Part shown: piece after piece, positions 11,866 through 20,602 of the stretch
Layout: each line of letters begins with the position of its first letter
Numbering within the stretch: position 1 is the first letter of the stretch
DNA from: Microbacteriaceae bacterium
GTDB lineage: Bacteria; Actinomycetota; Actinomycetes; Actinomycetales; Microbacteriaceae
Length of the DNA stretch: 64,000 nt
Assembly: GCA_014377425.1 (NCBI GenBank)
Contig: JACMPQ010000098.1
Location: 27,093-91,092, forward strand
Direction: 5' to 3'
The notes under the pieces: model-generated
What the model saw: the letters and a program-made list of their open reading frames with translations, nothing else
The model's database searches: none
Told to the model about the DNA's origin: nothing
Program-made: the position numbers and the translations under genes

Positions 11866-13206
11866 TTAGCTTGCAGAGGCCAACTCGGCTTCGAGCCGTT
11901 CCATCCGCATCGTGGCGGTGGCTTCGTGCGCGGTCATCCCCTCGCTGGCGGAGATTACGGCGACGGCGGGGGCAAGCTCGAGCGTCGCCTCGCGCGCGAT
12001 GCGCTGGTAGGTGAGCGGCTTTAGGAAGCGCGACGCCGAGAGGCCGGCGCTGTGGCGGGCACCACCGGCGGTCGGCAGCGTGTGGTTGGTGCCGGCCATG
12101 CCTTTATCGGAATATGCCACGGTGCTCCACTCGCCAATAAACAGCGAGCCATAGTTCTTGAGAGCGTCGTGGTACCAGGCGTCCTCGACGGTCTGTACTT
12201 CGAGGTGCTCCGGGGCGAGTTCATCCATCACTATTACGGCGTCTTCGCGGGTGGCCACGAGAATTACCGATCCGTAATCGCGCCAGGCCGGGCCGCAGAT
12301 GGCGCTGGTCGAGAGGGTGAGCAACTGCCGCTCGACCGCGGCAATCACCTCGCGGCCGAGGCGCTCGGAGGTGGTTACCAAAGCCGCGGGGGAGTTCGGG
12401 CCGTGCTCGGCCTGGCCGAGTAGGTCGGCGGCCACGAGCTCCGCGTTGGCGGTGTCGTCGGCGATCACGGCCACCTCAGACGGCCCGGCCAGCAGATCGA
12501 TGGCAACGGCCCCGAAGAGCTGGCGCTTTGCTTCGGCAACGAAGGCGTTTCCGGCACCAACCAGCATGTCGACCGGGGCGGGTCCCAAGAGCCCGAAGGC
12601 CATCGCGGCAAGTGCCTGCACGCCGCCGAGCACGAACAGCTGATCAATGTTCGAGACGGCTGCAGCATAGGCCACGGCGGCGTTCGGCCCGCCGCCCGGC
12701 TGCGGCGGGGTACAGCCGATTACCGTTGGCACCCCGGCGACCTTGGCGACACCCACCGACATGAAGGCGCTCGCGGTGAGCGGAAAACGGCCGGCGGGCA
12801 GGTACGCGCCCACACTTCCGACCGGGATGTAGCGCTGGCCGGTCACGAGCCCGGGCACGAGCTCCGCCTCGAAGTCGGTGAGGTGCTCTCGCTGCAGGTG
12901 GGCGAACTGCTGGGTTCGGGCGGAGCCGAGGTCGATCGCCGCGCGAAGCTCGGGGGCTAATGAGTCGCCGGCCTTGGCGAGGGTGCGGGCGTCGAGTTCG
13001 AAGTTTCCGGTGCTGTGGTCGTTGTCGAGGCTCACCGCGTATCGGCGCACGGCATCCATTCCGCCGGTTTCGATCTCGCGGAGCATCGTGCTCACGGTGG
13101 CGGCCACGGCCGGATCGCGCTGTGCTTCGGGGGAGTCAACGCCCGGAGCCTTCAACTGCACGAAGCGGGAGGAGTGTTCGGCAATAAACCGGGTGCTGAG
13201 TTTCAT
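11866..13206 (-). CDS. histidinol dehydrogenase family protein (HpsN-like)
   Basis: 446 residues, NAD- and zinc-dependent alcohol dehydrogenase fold. Family motifs are intact: GSVGAYLPAGRFPLTASAFM, LAGPSEVAVIAD, AEHGPNSPAALVTT, DELAPEHLEVQT and GTNHTLPTAGGARHSAG. No other histidine-biosynthesis gene is nearby. Details such as AEHGPNSP (AEHD in many true HisD), WRDYGSVILV and KNYGSLFIGEWSTVAY resemble the HpsN group (sulfopropanediol 3-dehydrogenase and relatives). I therefore infer a catabolic dehydrogenase oxidising a primary alcohol to an acid, not the histidine enzyme. The nitrilase-family gene lies 96 bases upstream on the same strand and may be co-transcribed. Confidence 0.88.
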   Translation of the reverse strand: MKLSTRFIAEHSSRFVQLKAPGVDSPEAQRDPAVAATVSTMLREIETGGMDAVRRYAVSLDNDHSTGNFELDARTLAKAGDSLAPELRAAIDLGSARTQQFAHLQREHLTDFEAELVPGLVTGQRYIPVGSVGAYLPAGRFPLTASAFMSVGVAKVAGVPTVIGCTPPQPGGGPNAAVAYAAAVSNIDQLFVLGGVQALAAMAFGLLGPAPVDMLVGAGNAFVAEAKRQLFGAVAIDLLAGPSEVAVIADDTANAELVAADLLGQAEHGPNSPAALVTTSERLGREVIAAVERQLLTLSTSAICGPAWRDYGSVILVATREDAVIVMDELAPEHLEVQTVEDAWYHDALKNYGSLFIGEWSTVAYSDKGMAGTNHTLPTAGGARHSAGLSASRFLKPLTYQRIAREATLELAPAVAVISASEGMTAHEATATMRMERLEAELASAS

Positions 13207-13302
13207 GCCTCACAGTGTGTCGCACTCCAAGACATAGGACAACACCGGGTCATCTTCGACCAGCGATAGCTTTGACCTATGGTAGGCAGAGCTAAATTCG
13301 TC

Positions 13303-14127
13303 TCAGCCGCCGGAGAGCTCCCGATATAGTTCCGGTCGACGGTCGCCGAAGACATCCGAGAAGTCGGTGAGTGTTTTGTCTTGGGATAACGCCGCGTCGA
13401 GCTCTGCCCAGGCGGTACCGATTCCAGCACCGACGGCATCCACTACCCAGCCGTCCGCGCCGACAATGGTCGTGCCCTCGCTCCACTCAACTCCCCGCTC
13501 GGTACCGGTGCGGTCGGCGCAAACAACGGCCATGCGGTTCACCCGCGCGGCAACAATTCCGATCTGTACCTCCGGGACCCGTTCCCCGGTCGGACGATAC
13601 ACCAACGGCCAATTGGTCGGCACCGTCAAGATGTCAATCCCGGCAAGCGCTGCGAGCCTCGTCCACTCCGGAAACTCGAGGTCGTAACAGATCATGATTC
13701 CGATGCGGCCGTGGGCGGTGTCGATGGCCAGCGGCGCGGAATTCCCGGCCTGAAAAAATCGCTTTTCCTCGTTCCACAGGTGCACCTTGCGATAGACGCC
13801 GAGCACGCCGCTCGCATCGATCATTACGGCGCTGTTGTAGACCAAGTCGTCGTCACCGAGCTCGGCAAAACCGGCGATCACAACGCTGTTTTCCCGACCG
13901 GCGGCAAGCTGTGCCCACTCCCCGAAGATCGCGGCATCCGCCGGCAGCGCTACCGAGCGAGCCTCCGCCAGAGACTCAAAGACGTAGCCGGATGTCGCCA
14001 GCTCCGGGAGCACCACGATGTCGGCCCCGGCGGCAAACGCCGCCGCAATCGCTTCCGTTGCAGCCGCTTGATTCTCCGCAAGTCGGCCCACGACCGGCGC
14101 AAGCTGCACCGCCGCGACGCGGGCCAT
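13303..14127 (-). CDS. carbon-nitrogen hydrolase (nitrilase superfamily)
   Basis: 274 residues. Hydrolyses nitrile or amide C-N bonds through a Glu-Lys-Cys triad, visible as Glu42 (VVLPELATSGY), Lys114 (VYRKVHLWNEEKRFF) and Cys147 (IMICYDLEFPEW). The C-terminal GTTIVGADGWVV segment is also typical. It looks like the amidase/omega-amidase or carbamoylputrescine-hydrolase-like branches; the substrate is not determined. It sits upstream of, and in line with, the histidinol-dehydrogenase-family gene, so both may belong to one degradative pathway. Confidence 0.93.
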   Translation of the reverse strand: MARVAAVQLAPVVGRLAENQAAATEAIAAAFAAGADIVVLPELATSGYVFESLAEARSVALPADAAIFGEWAQLAAGRENSVVIAGFAELGDDDLVYNSAVMIDASGVLGVYRKVHLWNEEKRFFQAGNSAPLAIDTAHGRIGIMICYDLEFPEWTRLAALAGIDILTVPTNWPLVYRPTGERVPEVQIGIVAARVNRMAVVCADRTGTERGVEWSEGTTIVGADGWVVDAVGAGIGTAWAELDAALSQDKTLTDFSDVFGDRRPELYRELSGG

Positions 14128-14142
14128 TACAGTTCGCCCAGC

Positions 14143-14226
14143 ACTGGCTGTGCCCTGAGCACCGGCTGTGCCCTGACGTTGCCAATCAAAACCGGCGATG
14201 ACAACAAAGGCGATGACAACAAAAAC
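14143..14226. repeat. two short tandem duplications
   Basis: An 18-bp unit containing GGCTGTGCCCTGA occurs twice (about 14147-14178). A 15-bp unit GGCGATGACAACAAA then occurs twice (14194-14223). Both are in the spacer between the DUF4287 gene and the nitrilase gene. Confidence 0.8.
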
Positions 14227-14388
14227 GGTAGCGAGTTGATGGTGATGCTCCTTGACGGTACTTCAGGCGAAGAGGGTTCCCACGCTAACGGCATTCCGCG
14301 ACTCGGCTGCACGCGGGTCGGGCACAACAGAAGCCGGGCGGTAGGGAGCCCAGCCGATTCGGCCCGAAACTCAGCGTCGAATCTAGCC

Positions 14389-14679
14389 TCAATCGGCCCG
14401 ATTTCCTTTGCCATCGAGCCACAATTCTGTCGACTCATCCCGATGTGTGCCACTGGTTCCTACGTGCGTGGCTGCGATGGTCGGGCCGTTTTTTATGACG
14501 TGAACCAGCGCCATAGCGTGCCCCCGGCCGAGGTCGTAGTCCGTTTTCAGCCACTGGATGATTTCCGCCACCGACACCGGGTCGGTGGTTAGGCCGCGGT
14601 GCTCGGCGGCCGCCAAAAGCATTCGCGGGGTGAGGCCGGTTTTCGTTTCGATCGCATCCAGGTAGGCCTGAAATGACAT
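14389..14679 (-). CDS. DUF4287 domain-containing protein
   Basis: 96 residues. The N-terminus MSFQAYLDAIETKTGLTPR and the following helices (SVAEIIQWLKTDYDLGRGHA) match the DUF4287 domain, a small helical module found alone or fused to DUF1801-like domains. ATG at 14679 has GAAGGACG at correct spacing; an upstream extension lacks family similarity. Function unknown. Confidence 0.85.
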   Translation of the reverse strand: MSFQAYLDAIETKTGLTPRMLLAAAEHRGLTTDPVSVAEIIQWLKTDYDLGRGHAMALVHVIKNGPTIAATHVGTSGTHRDESTELWLDGKGNRAD

Positions 14680-14804
14680 CGTCGTCCTTCCGAATCGTTG
14701 CCGAATCGTCGATCCCCTTGCAGCCGGACGGCTACTAATCGAGTCTAGTGAGACGGTCACGAGCACAGCGTGATTTTTACGATCGCGAAAGAGAGCGGGC
14801 CGAA

Positions 14805-14861
14805 TCGTTGTCTGTGAGGGAAGATTTTGTCTGCCAGGGAAGCCGTTGTTTGTCAGGGAAG
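14805..14861. repeat. three imperfect copies of a 19-bp unit
   Basis: The core TTGTCTG(C/T)CAGGGAAG recurs three times in a row with small changes. It lies upstream of the DUF4287 gene and downstream of a doubtful ORF. Confidence 0.65.
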
Positions 14862-14862
14862 A

Positions 14863-15528
14863 TCAGTCAGCCGACACGTTTGTCAATTCGTGAACCTCCG
14901 CCCCGGCGTCATCGAACCTTTTCTCCACGCGCACGATCACCCCCCAAGCAATGTCCACGGTGAGGGAAAATTGGTCTCCGCCCGGCGAGGTGGAGAAGGG
15001 ATCCCTGTCAAGTCCCGCATTCGGCGCGAATGTCGCCGTGGCCACTATTTGCCGGCGTCTGTAGTTCATAACCTCAACCCCGTCACTGAAGATTACGAGG
15101 TTGAGTTTCGCTGACGGCTGCAGGTTATGAATAACGCTGCAGGCGTGGTGCCCGCCGAAATTTCGCACCCCATCAGTAGCGGCGTCAACCACCGGCGAGG
15201 CGCCGCCGCGCCAGGGCACCCGTTCCGACCTCCGCCCCGAATCGTGAGCTTTGAGCTGCGCGGTAAGTAAAAACGGGGCTCTCTGGAAGACGAACGCGGT
15301 GGTGCAGTGGGCAACCCGTGAATGGTTTCGCCGAACTTCCTCCAAGGCATTGCGCGGGGTGCTTTGAATCATGGTGGAAGTACTGCCATCACAGGCGATC
15401 TGCCACGACGGCTGGCTGTGATCCAAGGCACTTTCTATCGCCAATAGTGAGGCAAAGTTCACCGCCACATCAGTTGTTTCTGTCAGCTCGCCGCAGATTC
15501 GCGACCACGACTGGGGCCGTAACAGCAC
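14863..15528 (-). CDS. hypothetical protein, doubtful
   Basis: An open frame of 221 codons filling the gap between the DUF4287 and LysR genes. No domain, signal peptide or membrane helix is evident. The middle (GVRNFGGHHACSVIHNLQPS, then AKLNLVIFSDGVEV) could be a beta-rich fold. The downstream end runs into the 19-bp repeats. I cannot exclude a chance or degraded frame, since alternative frames are of similar quality. The 860-base interval from 14680 to 15543 holds nothing else I can support. Confidence 0.3.
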   Translation of the reverse strand: MLLRPQSWSRICGELTETTDVAVNFASLLAIESALDHSQPSWQIACDGSTSTMIQSTPRNALEEVRRNHSRVAHCTTAFVFQRAPFLLTAQLKAHDSGRRSERVPWRGGASPVVDAATDGVRNFGGHHACSVIHNLQPSAKLNLVIFSDGVEVMNYRRRQIVATATFAPNAGLDRDPFSTSPGGDQFSLTVDIAWGVIVRVEKRFDDAGAEVHELTNVSAD

Positions 15529-15543
15529 CAGTTTTCCTCCATG

Positions 15544-16500
15544 TCAACGTCGTTTCTCGAGGAACGTGCCGCCGCCCGGAATCCGGGCGATCCGGTCAGC
15601 GGGGTCAGCCTGCGTGAGAAGAATGCTCTGGGCAAGCCGGGATAGTTCGCGCGTTGCCGGCGAAAGAGTCGCGCCGCGCCGTTTTACCACGGCGATGGTG
15701 TCGAAGAGTGGGTCGGCAAATCCGACCGTACATAGCCCACCAGGGAAGCCGGGGCTTGTCACGATCGCCTGCGACACGATGGTGTCACCGCCGCCCGCGG
15801 TCACCACCCCGAGCGCTGATTCGACCTGCTCCACCTCAACGACCGGGTCGAGGGTTACGCCGGCTATTTGCGCCCGTTCCTGCAATTGTCGCCGGGTCGG
15901 ATCCCGCCAGCCGTAATGGGCGTCGTAGAGCACCAGTTTGCACTGTGCCAGAGCTTCGATCGTCATTGGCACCGTGGTGCGCGTCGGATCGGCCGAAACA
16001 AAAAGCACCTCGCTGCGAATCAGCGGGGTGACTTCCAATCCTTCGGAGTCGATTGGCAAGACCACGAGCCCCGCCTCAAGCTTTCCCGCGCTGACAGACT
16101 CGGCTACTTCCACCGAGTTCAGCCCCACGGTTTTGAGCCGAACATCCGGATACCGCCGGTGAAAGGTCTCAATCAGCTGCGAAAGAAAGAAGTAGTTGGC
16201 GTTACGCAGCAAGCCAAAAACCGCGACGCCGCCGGTGAGGGAGGTGAGCGAGCGCAACGAAAAATCGGCCTGTTCGGCGGCTAATACGGCCTGCTCTGCC
16301 CACGGCAGCAGTCCGGAGCCGGCGGCGGTCAGTGAAAGCAGACGTGGTCCGCGCGCAAAAAGCTGCAGACCGTATTCCTCTTCCAGCCGGCGAACCAATT
16401 CGGAGATCGAAGGCTGGGTCATTTTGAGGTCCGCTGCGGCAGCGGTGAAACTTCCCAGCCGGGCCACGGCCAAAAATGCGCGAAGCTGGTTGAGGGTCAT
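15544..16500 (-). CDS. LysR family transcriptional regulator
   Basis: 318 residues. The N-terminal winged helix-turn-helix (LNQLRAFLAVARLGSFTAAA, then DLKMTQPSISELVRRLEEEYG) is canonical. The rest is a periplasmic-binding-protein-like effector domain (GLLPWAEQAVLAAEQ onward). It starts at ATG 16500 and is divergent from the SDR gene at 16545, leaving only 44 bases between the two starts. By the usual LysR arrangement it probably controls the SDR and possibly the genes downstream of it. The inducer is unknown. Confidence 0.93.
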   Translation of the reverse strand: MTLNQLRAFLAVARLGSFTAAAADLKMTQPSISELVRRLEEEYGLQLFARGPRLLSLTAAGSGLLPWAEQAVLAAEQADFSLRSLTSLTGGVAVFGLLRNANYFFLSQLIETFHRRYPDVRLKTVGLNSVEVAESVSAGKLEAGLVVLPIDSEGLEVTPLIRSEVLFVSADPTRTTVPMTIEALAQCKLVLYDAHYGWRDPTRRQLQERAQIAGVTLDPVVEVEQVESALGVVTAGGGDTIVSQAIVTSPGFPGGLCTVGFADPLFDTIAVVKRRGATLSPATRELSRLAQSILLTQADPADRIARIPGGGTFLEKRR

Positions 16501-16544
16501 GGCTTGACCCTAGCCAGTGCGGTGGCTGCGGGTACGCTTGCGCG

Positions 16545-17333
16545 ATGACTGTGCCCTCTGCCTGGAACCTTTCGACGAACACCGCCCTGATTAGTGGGGC
16601 CGGAAGTGCCTCCGGAATCGGTTGGGCGGCGGCTCGCGCGCTGGGTGAGCTGGGAGCGCGCGTCGCAATCACTGCCACGACCGATCGCATCCACGAGCGC
16701 GTTGCTGAGCTTCGCGACCTCGGTATTGACGCCATCGGTTTTGTCACCCGGCTCGATACCGAAGCTCAGCTCGCAAATCTTACGAAAGAGCTGGCGATCG
16801 CGGGGGTCGTTCCCAGCATCTTGGTCAACAACGCCGGGATGGTGAGCGTCGGGGATGACGGCATGCTCTCCGGCGACATCATGCAGGAAATTGCGGACTG
16901 GAATCGTGGCCTCACCATCAACCTCACCACCGCTTTTTTGCTGACCCGGGCTGTTATCCCGGCAATGCGTGCGGCCGGGTACGGACGAATCATCACGGTT
17001 TCTAGCGTGACCGGCCCGGTGATGGCTTCGCGCGGCGACGTGGCCTATGCGGCGGCCAAGGCGGGCATGGTCGGTCTTATCCGGGCCCTCGCAGTGGATG
17101 AGGCGGCGACCGGAATTACGGCAAACGCGGTGGCTCCCGGCTGGATTGCCACCGGTTCTCAGCTCGATAGCGAAGAGCAGGAGGGCCATCTGGTTCCCGC
17201 GCGGCGCAGTGGCACCGCTGCCGAGGTGGCCTCCGCGATCGCCTGGCTCGCAACCCCGGGCGCGGGCTACGTCACCGGTCAGGTCATCGTGGTCGACGGT
17301 GGCAACAGCGTCGGTGAGCAGCGACTGCTCTAG
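16545..17333 (+). CDS. SDR family NAD(P)-dependent oxidoreductase
   Basis: 262 residues, classical short-chain dehydrogenase. The cofactor loop is ISGAGSASGIG, the NNAG motif is in ILVNNAGMVS, the catalytic Ser is in VSSVTG and YxxxK is YAAAKAGMVG. The C-terminal GYVTGQVIVVDGG is typical of the FabG-like group. It is divergent from LysR and first in a same-strand run of VOC protein, aldolase, HAD phosphatase and Dha kinase subunits, so it may oxidise or reduce a polyol/ketose of that route; this is inference. Confidence 0.92.
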   Translation: MTVPSAWNLSTNTALISGAGSASGIGWAAARALGELGARVAITATTDRIHERVAELRDLGIDAIGFVTRLDTEAQLANLTKELAIAGVVPSILVNNAGMVSVGDDGMLSGDIMQEIADWNRGLTINLTTAFLLTRAVIPAMRAAGYGRIITVSSVTGPVMASRGDVAYAAAKAGMVGLIRALAVDEAATGITANAVAPGWIATGSQLDSEEQEGHLVPARRSGTAAEVASAIAWLATPGAGYVTGQVIVVDGGNSVGEQRLL

Positions 17334-17446
17334 GGAGGGAGCGGAAAACGAGCATGACTTATTGCCGCAACGGAGCGAAAATCGCTGCATTCCGTTCGGA
17401 CTTGCGGTCATTGACTTCTCGTCGCTCAACCATTCTGGAGACACAC

Positions 17447-17821
17447 ATGTTCACTCCCACAAACGCCTACAGCGGATTCTCCGTCGCTGACATCCCGGCA
17501 GCGAAGAAATTTTATTCGGATGTCTTGGGCCTCGCCGTCGACGAAAACAGCATGGGTTTTCTCACTCTTCGCCTCGAAAGCGGTGCCACCGTTTTGGTCT
17601 ACGGCAAAAAGAACCACCTTCCGGCGAGCTTCACCGTGCTCAACTTTGAGGTCGACGATGTCGAAAAGGCGGTCGACGACCTGCGCGAGCGTGGGGTTAT
17701 TTTCAAACGCTACGACGCAATTCAGCAGGATGCCAAAGGCATCATGCACGGGCACGGCCCGGACATCGCCTGGTTCACCGACCCGTCGGGAAATGTCATG
17801 TCGGTCCTCAGCGGCCAGTGA
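17447..17821 (+). CDS. VOC family protein (glyoxalase/bleomycin-resistance fold)
   Basis: 124 residues, one pair of beta-alpha-beta-beta-beta modules. The N-terminal module reads NAYSGFSVADIPAAKKFYSD and the C-terminal one ends DIAWFTDPSGNVMSVLS, the usual metal-binding edge. The ATG at 17447 has CTGGAG upstream; the extended frame to 17354 has no family match. Such proteins may be metal-dependent isomerases, dioxygenases or lyases; no specific activity can be assigned. Confidence 0.88.
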   Translation: MFTPTNAYSGFSVADIPAAKKFYSDVLGLAVDENSMGFLTLRLESGATVLVYGKKNHLPASFTVLNFEVDDVEKAVDDLRERGVIFKRYDAIQQDAKGIMHGHGPDIAWFTDPSGNVMSVLSGQ

Positions 17822-17962
17822 CCCGGCCATAACCAGCAGCACCTCACCAAGCTGAGGAAGACGCAAACTGCGCAACTGCTGAGCAGAACGAACTTCCCTT
17901 GTCGCACCGGGGTTGACCCCGTAGCTTTGGCCCCCCGAGCGGGTGTTGACAGGGAGGTCACG

Positions 17963-18823
17963 ATGGCAGTTGTGTCGCTAAAACAGGTGCTTGATCGGGC
18001 ACGGGATGATCACTACGGCGTCGCCGCGGTAAACATCTTCAACGATCTCACCCTCGAGAATGTTCTCGCTGGCGCGGTCGAAGCTCGCTCCCCGATCATC
18101 ATCCAAACCTCGGTTAAGACCGTTCGAACCGTCGGCGCCCCCGTGCTGTTTGGGATGTGGGAAAGCATGACCCGAGGCATCGAGGTGCCGGTCACCCTTC
18201 ATCTTGACCACTGTCCCGACCGGGCCGTGATTACCGAGTGCCTTCGCATGGGCTGGAATTCGGTTCTATTCGACGCCTCCCAACTGCCGGTTGAAGAAAA
18301 TCTTCGACAGACCATTGAGGTGGTCGCCGAAGCGCGCCAGTACGGAGCTCACGTCGAGGGGGAAATTGAGGCAATCACCGGGGTGGAAGACGGTCACGGC
18401 TCTGACGCCGAAGCCAGTCGCCAGTCGTTGGAGATTTCGCTCGACTTCATCCGCCGCACCGGGGTCGACGTGTTCGCCCCGTCCATTGGCAACGCGCACG
18501 GCGTTTACAAGAGCGCCCCGGTGCTGGACTTCGACCGGGTGAGCGACATCGTGGCGGCCGAGCCCATCGCCATCGCCCTCCACGGTGGAAGCGGAATGAC
18601 AGACGAGCAGTTCAGAGACCTCATCGCCCGCGGCTGCACCAAGGTAAATATTTCTACCAATCTCAAAATGCTCTACCTCACCTCCAGCCTAAAAAACCTG
18701 CGGCAGGCGGAGGCGGCCAACAAGTGGGATCCCCCGACCGTATTCGCCGCCGTCGCCGCCGATGTACGAGCGCTTACGGTGGAGCTCGCCAGCACCTTTG
18801 GCAGCGCCGGAAAAGCCGGGTAA
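17963..18823 (+). CDS. class II fructose-bisphosphate aldolase family protein
   Basis: 286 residues, zinc-dependent ketose-bisphosphate aldolase fold (FbaA/GatY/KbaY group). Metal and catalytic motifs are visible: HLDHCPD, VEGEIEAITG, GNAHGVYK and ALHGGSGM, with the phosphate loop VNISTNLKM. The ATG at 17963 has AGGGAGG at ideal spacing. It is shorter than the glycolytic enzyme of actinobacteria (about 340 residues), so it is more likely a catabolic aldolase yielding dihydroxyacetone phosphate. The HAD gene starts two bases after its stop. Confidence 0.92.
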   Translation: MAVVSLKQVLDRARDDHYGVAAVNIFNDLTLENVLAGAVEARSPIIIQTSVKTVRTVGAPVLFGMWESMTRGIEVPVTLHLDHCPDRAVITECLRMGWNSVLFDASQLPVEENLRQTIEVVAEARQYGAHVEGEIEAITGVEDGHGSDAEASRQSLEISLDFIRRTGVDVFAPSIGNAHGVYKSAPVLDFDRVSDIVAAEPIAIALHGGSGMTDEQFRDLIARGCTKVNISTNLKMLYLTSSLKNLRQAEAANKWDPPTVFAAVAADVRALTVELASTFGSAGKAG

Positions 18824-18825
18824 CC

Positions 18826-19605
18826 ATGCCCGCCCTCATCTTCGACTGCGACGGCGTACTCGCCGACACCGAACGCTTCGGACACCTACCCGCCTTCAAC
18901 CAGACCTTTGCCGAGTTCGGGTTGCCTGTGCGCTGGTCGGATAGTGACTACGCCGAGAAGGTCAAAATTGGCGGCGGCAAGGAACGGATGAAAAGTCTGC
19001 TCACTGCTGAGTTCGTGGCAATCACCGGGCTTCCCACCGCTGCAGCCGACCAGCAGGCGCTAGTCGCCGACTGGCATCGCCGTAAAACCACGATTTACAC
19101 TGAACTGGTCGGCGACGGACGGATGCCGGCACGCCCCGGCATCCTGCGGCTGGTCGAGGAGGCGCTGGCCGCCGGATTCACCCTGGCGGTCGCCTCCACC
19201 TCGGCGGAACCGGCGGTTCGCGCCGTGCTCAACCACGTGGTCGGGGAGCAATTGGCCGATCGGTTTCGCGTGTTCGCCGGCGACGTCGTGGCGGCCAAAA
19301 AACCGGCACCCGATATCTACCTCTTGGCGCTGACCGAGTTGGGCTGCGATGCTGACGACGCGATTGTGGTCGAGGACAGCGAGAACGGTTTGCGCGCGGC
19401 GCGGGCGGCCGGCATCCGCACCATCGTCACGGTCAGTAGCTACACCGCCGAGGAAGACTTCTCGTCGGCCTCGCTCGTGCTCTCCAGTCTGGGCGATCCG
19501 AACGGCGAGGAGGCCACCATCGTCGCGTCAGCCGCCGGGGTGCGCCCCGACCGCTACCTGCGCGCCTCCGACCTCATCGCTCTCCTCGCCACGCCTGCCA
19601 GTTGA
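18826..19605 (+). CDS. HAD-IA family phosphatase, CbbY-like
   Basis: 259 residues. Motif I is FDCDGVLADTE, motif II is in AVASTSAEPA, the motif III lysine is in VVAAKKPAPDIY and motif IV is VVEDSENGLRAA. The GGGKERM cap element resembles CbbY/xylulose-bisphosphate phosphatases, so a sugar-phosphate substrate is likely. ATG two bases after the aldolase stop indicates an operon. A C-terminal extension of about 40 residues (SSLGDPNGEEATIVASA onward) is also present. Confidence 0.9.
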   Translation: MPALIFDCDGVLADTERFGHLPAFNQTFAEFGLPVRWSDSDYAEKVKIGGGKERMKSLLTAEFVAITGLPTAAADQQALVADWHRRKTTIYTELVGDGRMPARPGILRLVEEALAAGFTLAVASTSAEPAVRAVLNHVVGEQLADRFRVFAGDVVAAKKPAPDIYLLALTELGCDADDAIVVEDSENGLRAARAAGIRTIVTVSSYTAEEDFSSASLVLSSLGDPNGEEATIVASAAGVRPDRYLRASDLIALLATPAS

Positions 19606-19622
19606 ACTGGGCTCCTGAGCCC

Positions 19623-19754
19623 AATCTCACCATCACCGCAACCCAACCCAACCCGACCCAAACCCCAATATCCCCACTCTTCCAGCCCCAGCCCAGCCCC
19701 AGCCCGAATCCAACCCAACCCCAACCCGACCGCCCCAACCCCGAAAGCACCGTG
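19623..19754 (+). other. C-rich, G-poor spacer with CAACCC-type repeats
   Basis: The transcript between the HAD and dhaL genes is almost free of G and rich in C. It consists of degenerate CAACC(C)/CAGCCC repeats (clearest at 19637-19660 and 19681-19735). This is the composition expected of a Rho-utilisation (rut) region and predicts little RNA structure. It could also be simple slippage DNA. Confidence 0.55.
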
Positions 19755-20423
19755 ATGTCCGCCGAATCATCCCCGTCCCCGTCTGGCGATCTCGCGGTCG
19801 CCGAGTTCGTCGTTCGCGTCATTGCCGAAACCTGCGTGGAGAACGAAAAGTATTTTTGCGATCTCGACTCGGTGGTCGGCGACGGCGACTTCGGCTACTC
19901 GCTTGCTCGCGGTTTTGAACAGGTTTTGGAGCACTGGCAAGACTTTGATCGCACCGATGCGTCAACTTTCATCCTGAAAATTGCGACGGCCATCACCAGC
20001 CGAATCGGCGGCACCAGCGGTCCGATCTGGGGCACCGGCTTTCTTCGAGTGGGCATGACGCTGAAGGCAAACCCGGCAATCACAGCCAGCGATGTAGTTG
20101 CTGCGCTTCGCTCGGGGGTCGAGGGCATCAAAAAGCGTGGCAACTCCGACGTCGGCGACAAAACTCTCATCGACGCGCTGGTTCCGGCGATTGACGCCTT
20201 TGAGCGAGCAGCGGATGCCGGCACCGAAGCCTCCGACGCGCTGCGAGCCATGGCAACCGCAGCGAGATCTGCGGCCGAGGCCACCAGCGCCATGCAGGCC
20301 AAGCGTGGCCGCGCCAGCTACAGCGGAGAGCGCAGCATTGGCTCGCCCGATGCCGGTGCTGTCGCGGTTGCTGTGCTTGCCGAGCGCCTCGCCGACACCT
20401 GGCCCAGCCGCCCGACGGTCTAA
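19755..20423 (+). CDS. dhaL: dihydroxyacetone kinase subunit DhaL
   Basis: 222 residues. Nucleotide-binding subunit of a two-part Dha kinase: an eight-helix barrel holding ADP/Mg through DLDSVVGDGDFGYSLARGF and the GGTSGPIWGTGF loop. The DVGDKTLIDAL and RGRASYSGERSIGSPD segments complete the family pattern. ATG at 19755 was chosen because the longer frame translates the repeat spacer. It normally acts with DhaK (downstream) and either DhaM/PTS or ATP as phosphate donor; no dhaM is in view. Confidence 0.93.
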   Translation: MSAESSPSPSGDLAVAEFVVRVIAETCVENEKYFCDLDSVVGDGDFGYSLARGFEQVLEHWQDFDRTDASTFILKIATAITSRIGGTSGPIWGTGFLRVGMTLKANPAITASDVVAALRSGVEGIKKRGNSDVGDKTLIDALVPAIDAFERAADAGTEASDALRAMATAARSAAEATSAMQAKRGRASYSGERSIGSPDAGAVAVAVLAERLADTWPSRPTV

Positions 20424-20602
20424 GGCAACCAGACCGGCAACGGACCAAATACCAGCACGCCGCACCATCTGCAACCCACCACCAAACCGCTCCATCTGCA
20501 GCCCGCACCACCCGCACCCCACCAAAAAATCGCACCCCACCAAAAAAATCGCACTACCACCCAACACCCGGCACGACCTTTCCCAACGACGTGGAGCCCC
20601 GC
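20424..20602 (+). other. second G-poor spacer, with 18-bp direct repeats
   Basis: The 179 bases between dhaL and dhaK are again C- and A-rich and nearly G-free after about 20450. The unit CGCACCCCACCAAAAAAT occurs twice (from 20513 and 20531, the second copy with one extra A) and a partial third copy follows. A second unit beginning CCATCTGCA occurs twice. A Rho-entry or attenuation role is possible; slippage is the alternative. The dhaK ribosome-binding site is at the 3' end. Confidence 0.6.

Noticed and set aside
19602..19754. N-terminal extension of DhaL (start 19602)
   Set aside because: It would translate a low-complexity Pro/Asn/Gln repeat and overlaps the HAD stop; family similarity begins after ATG 19755.
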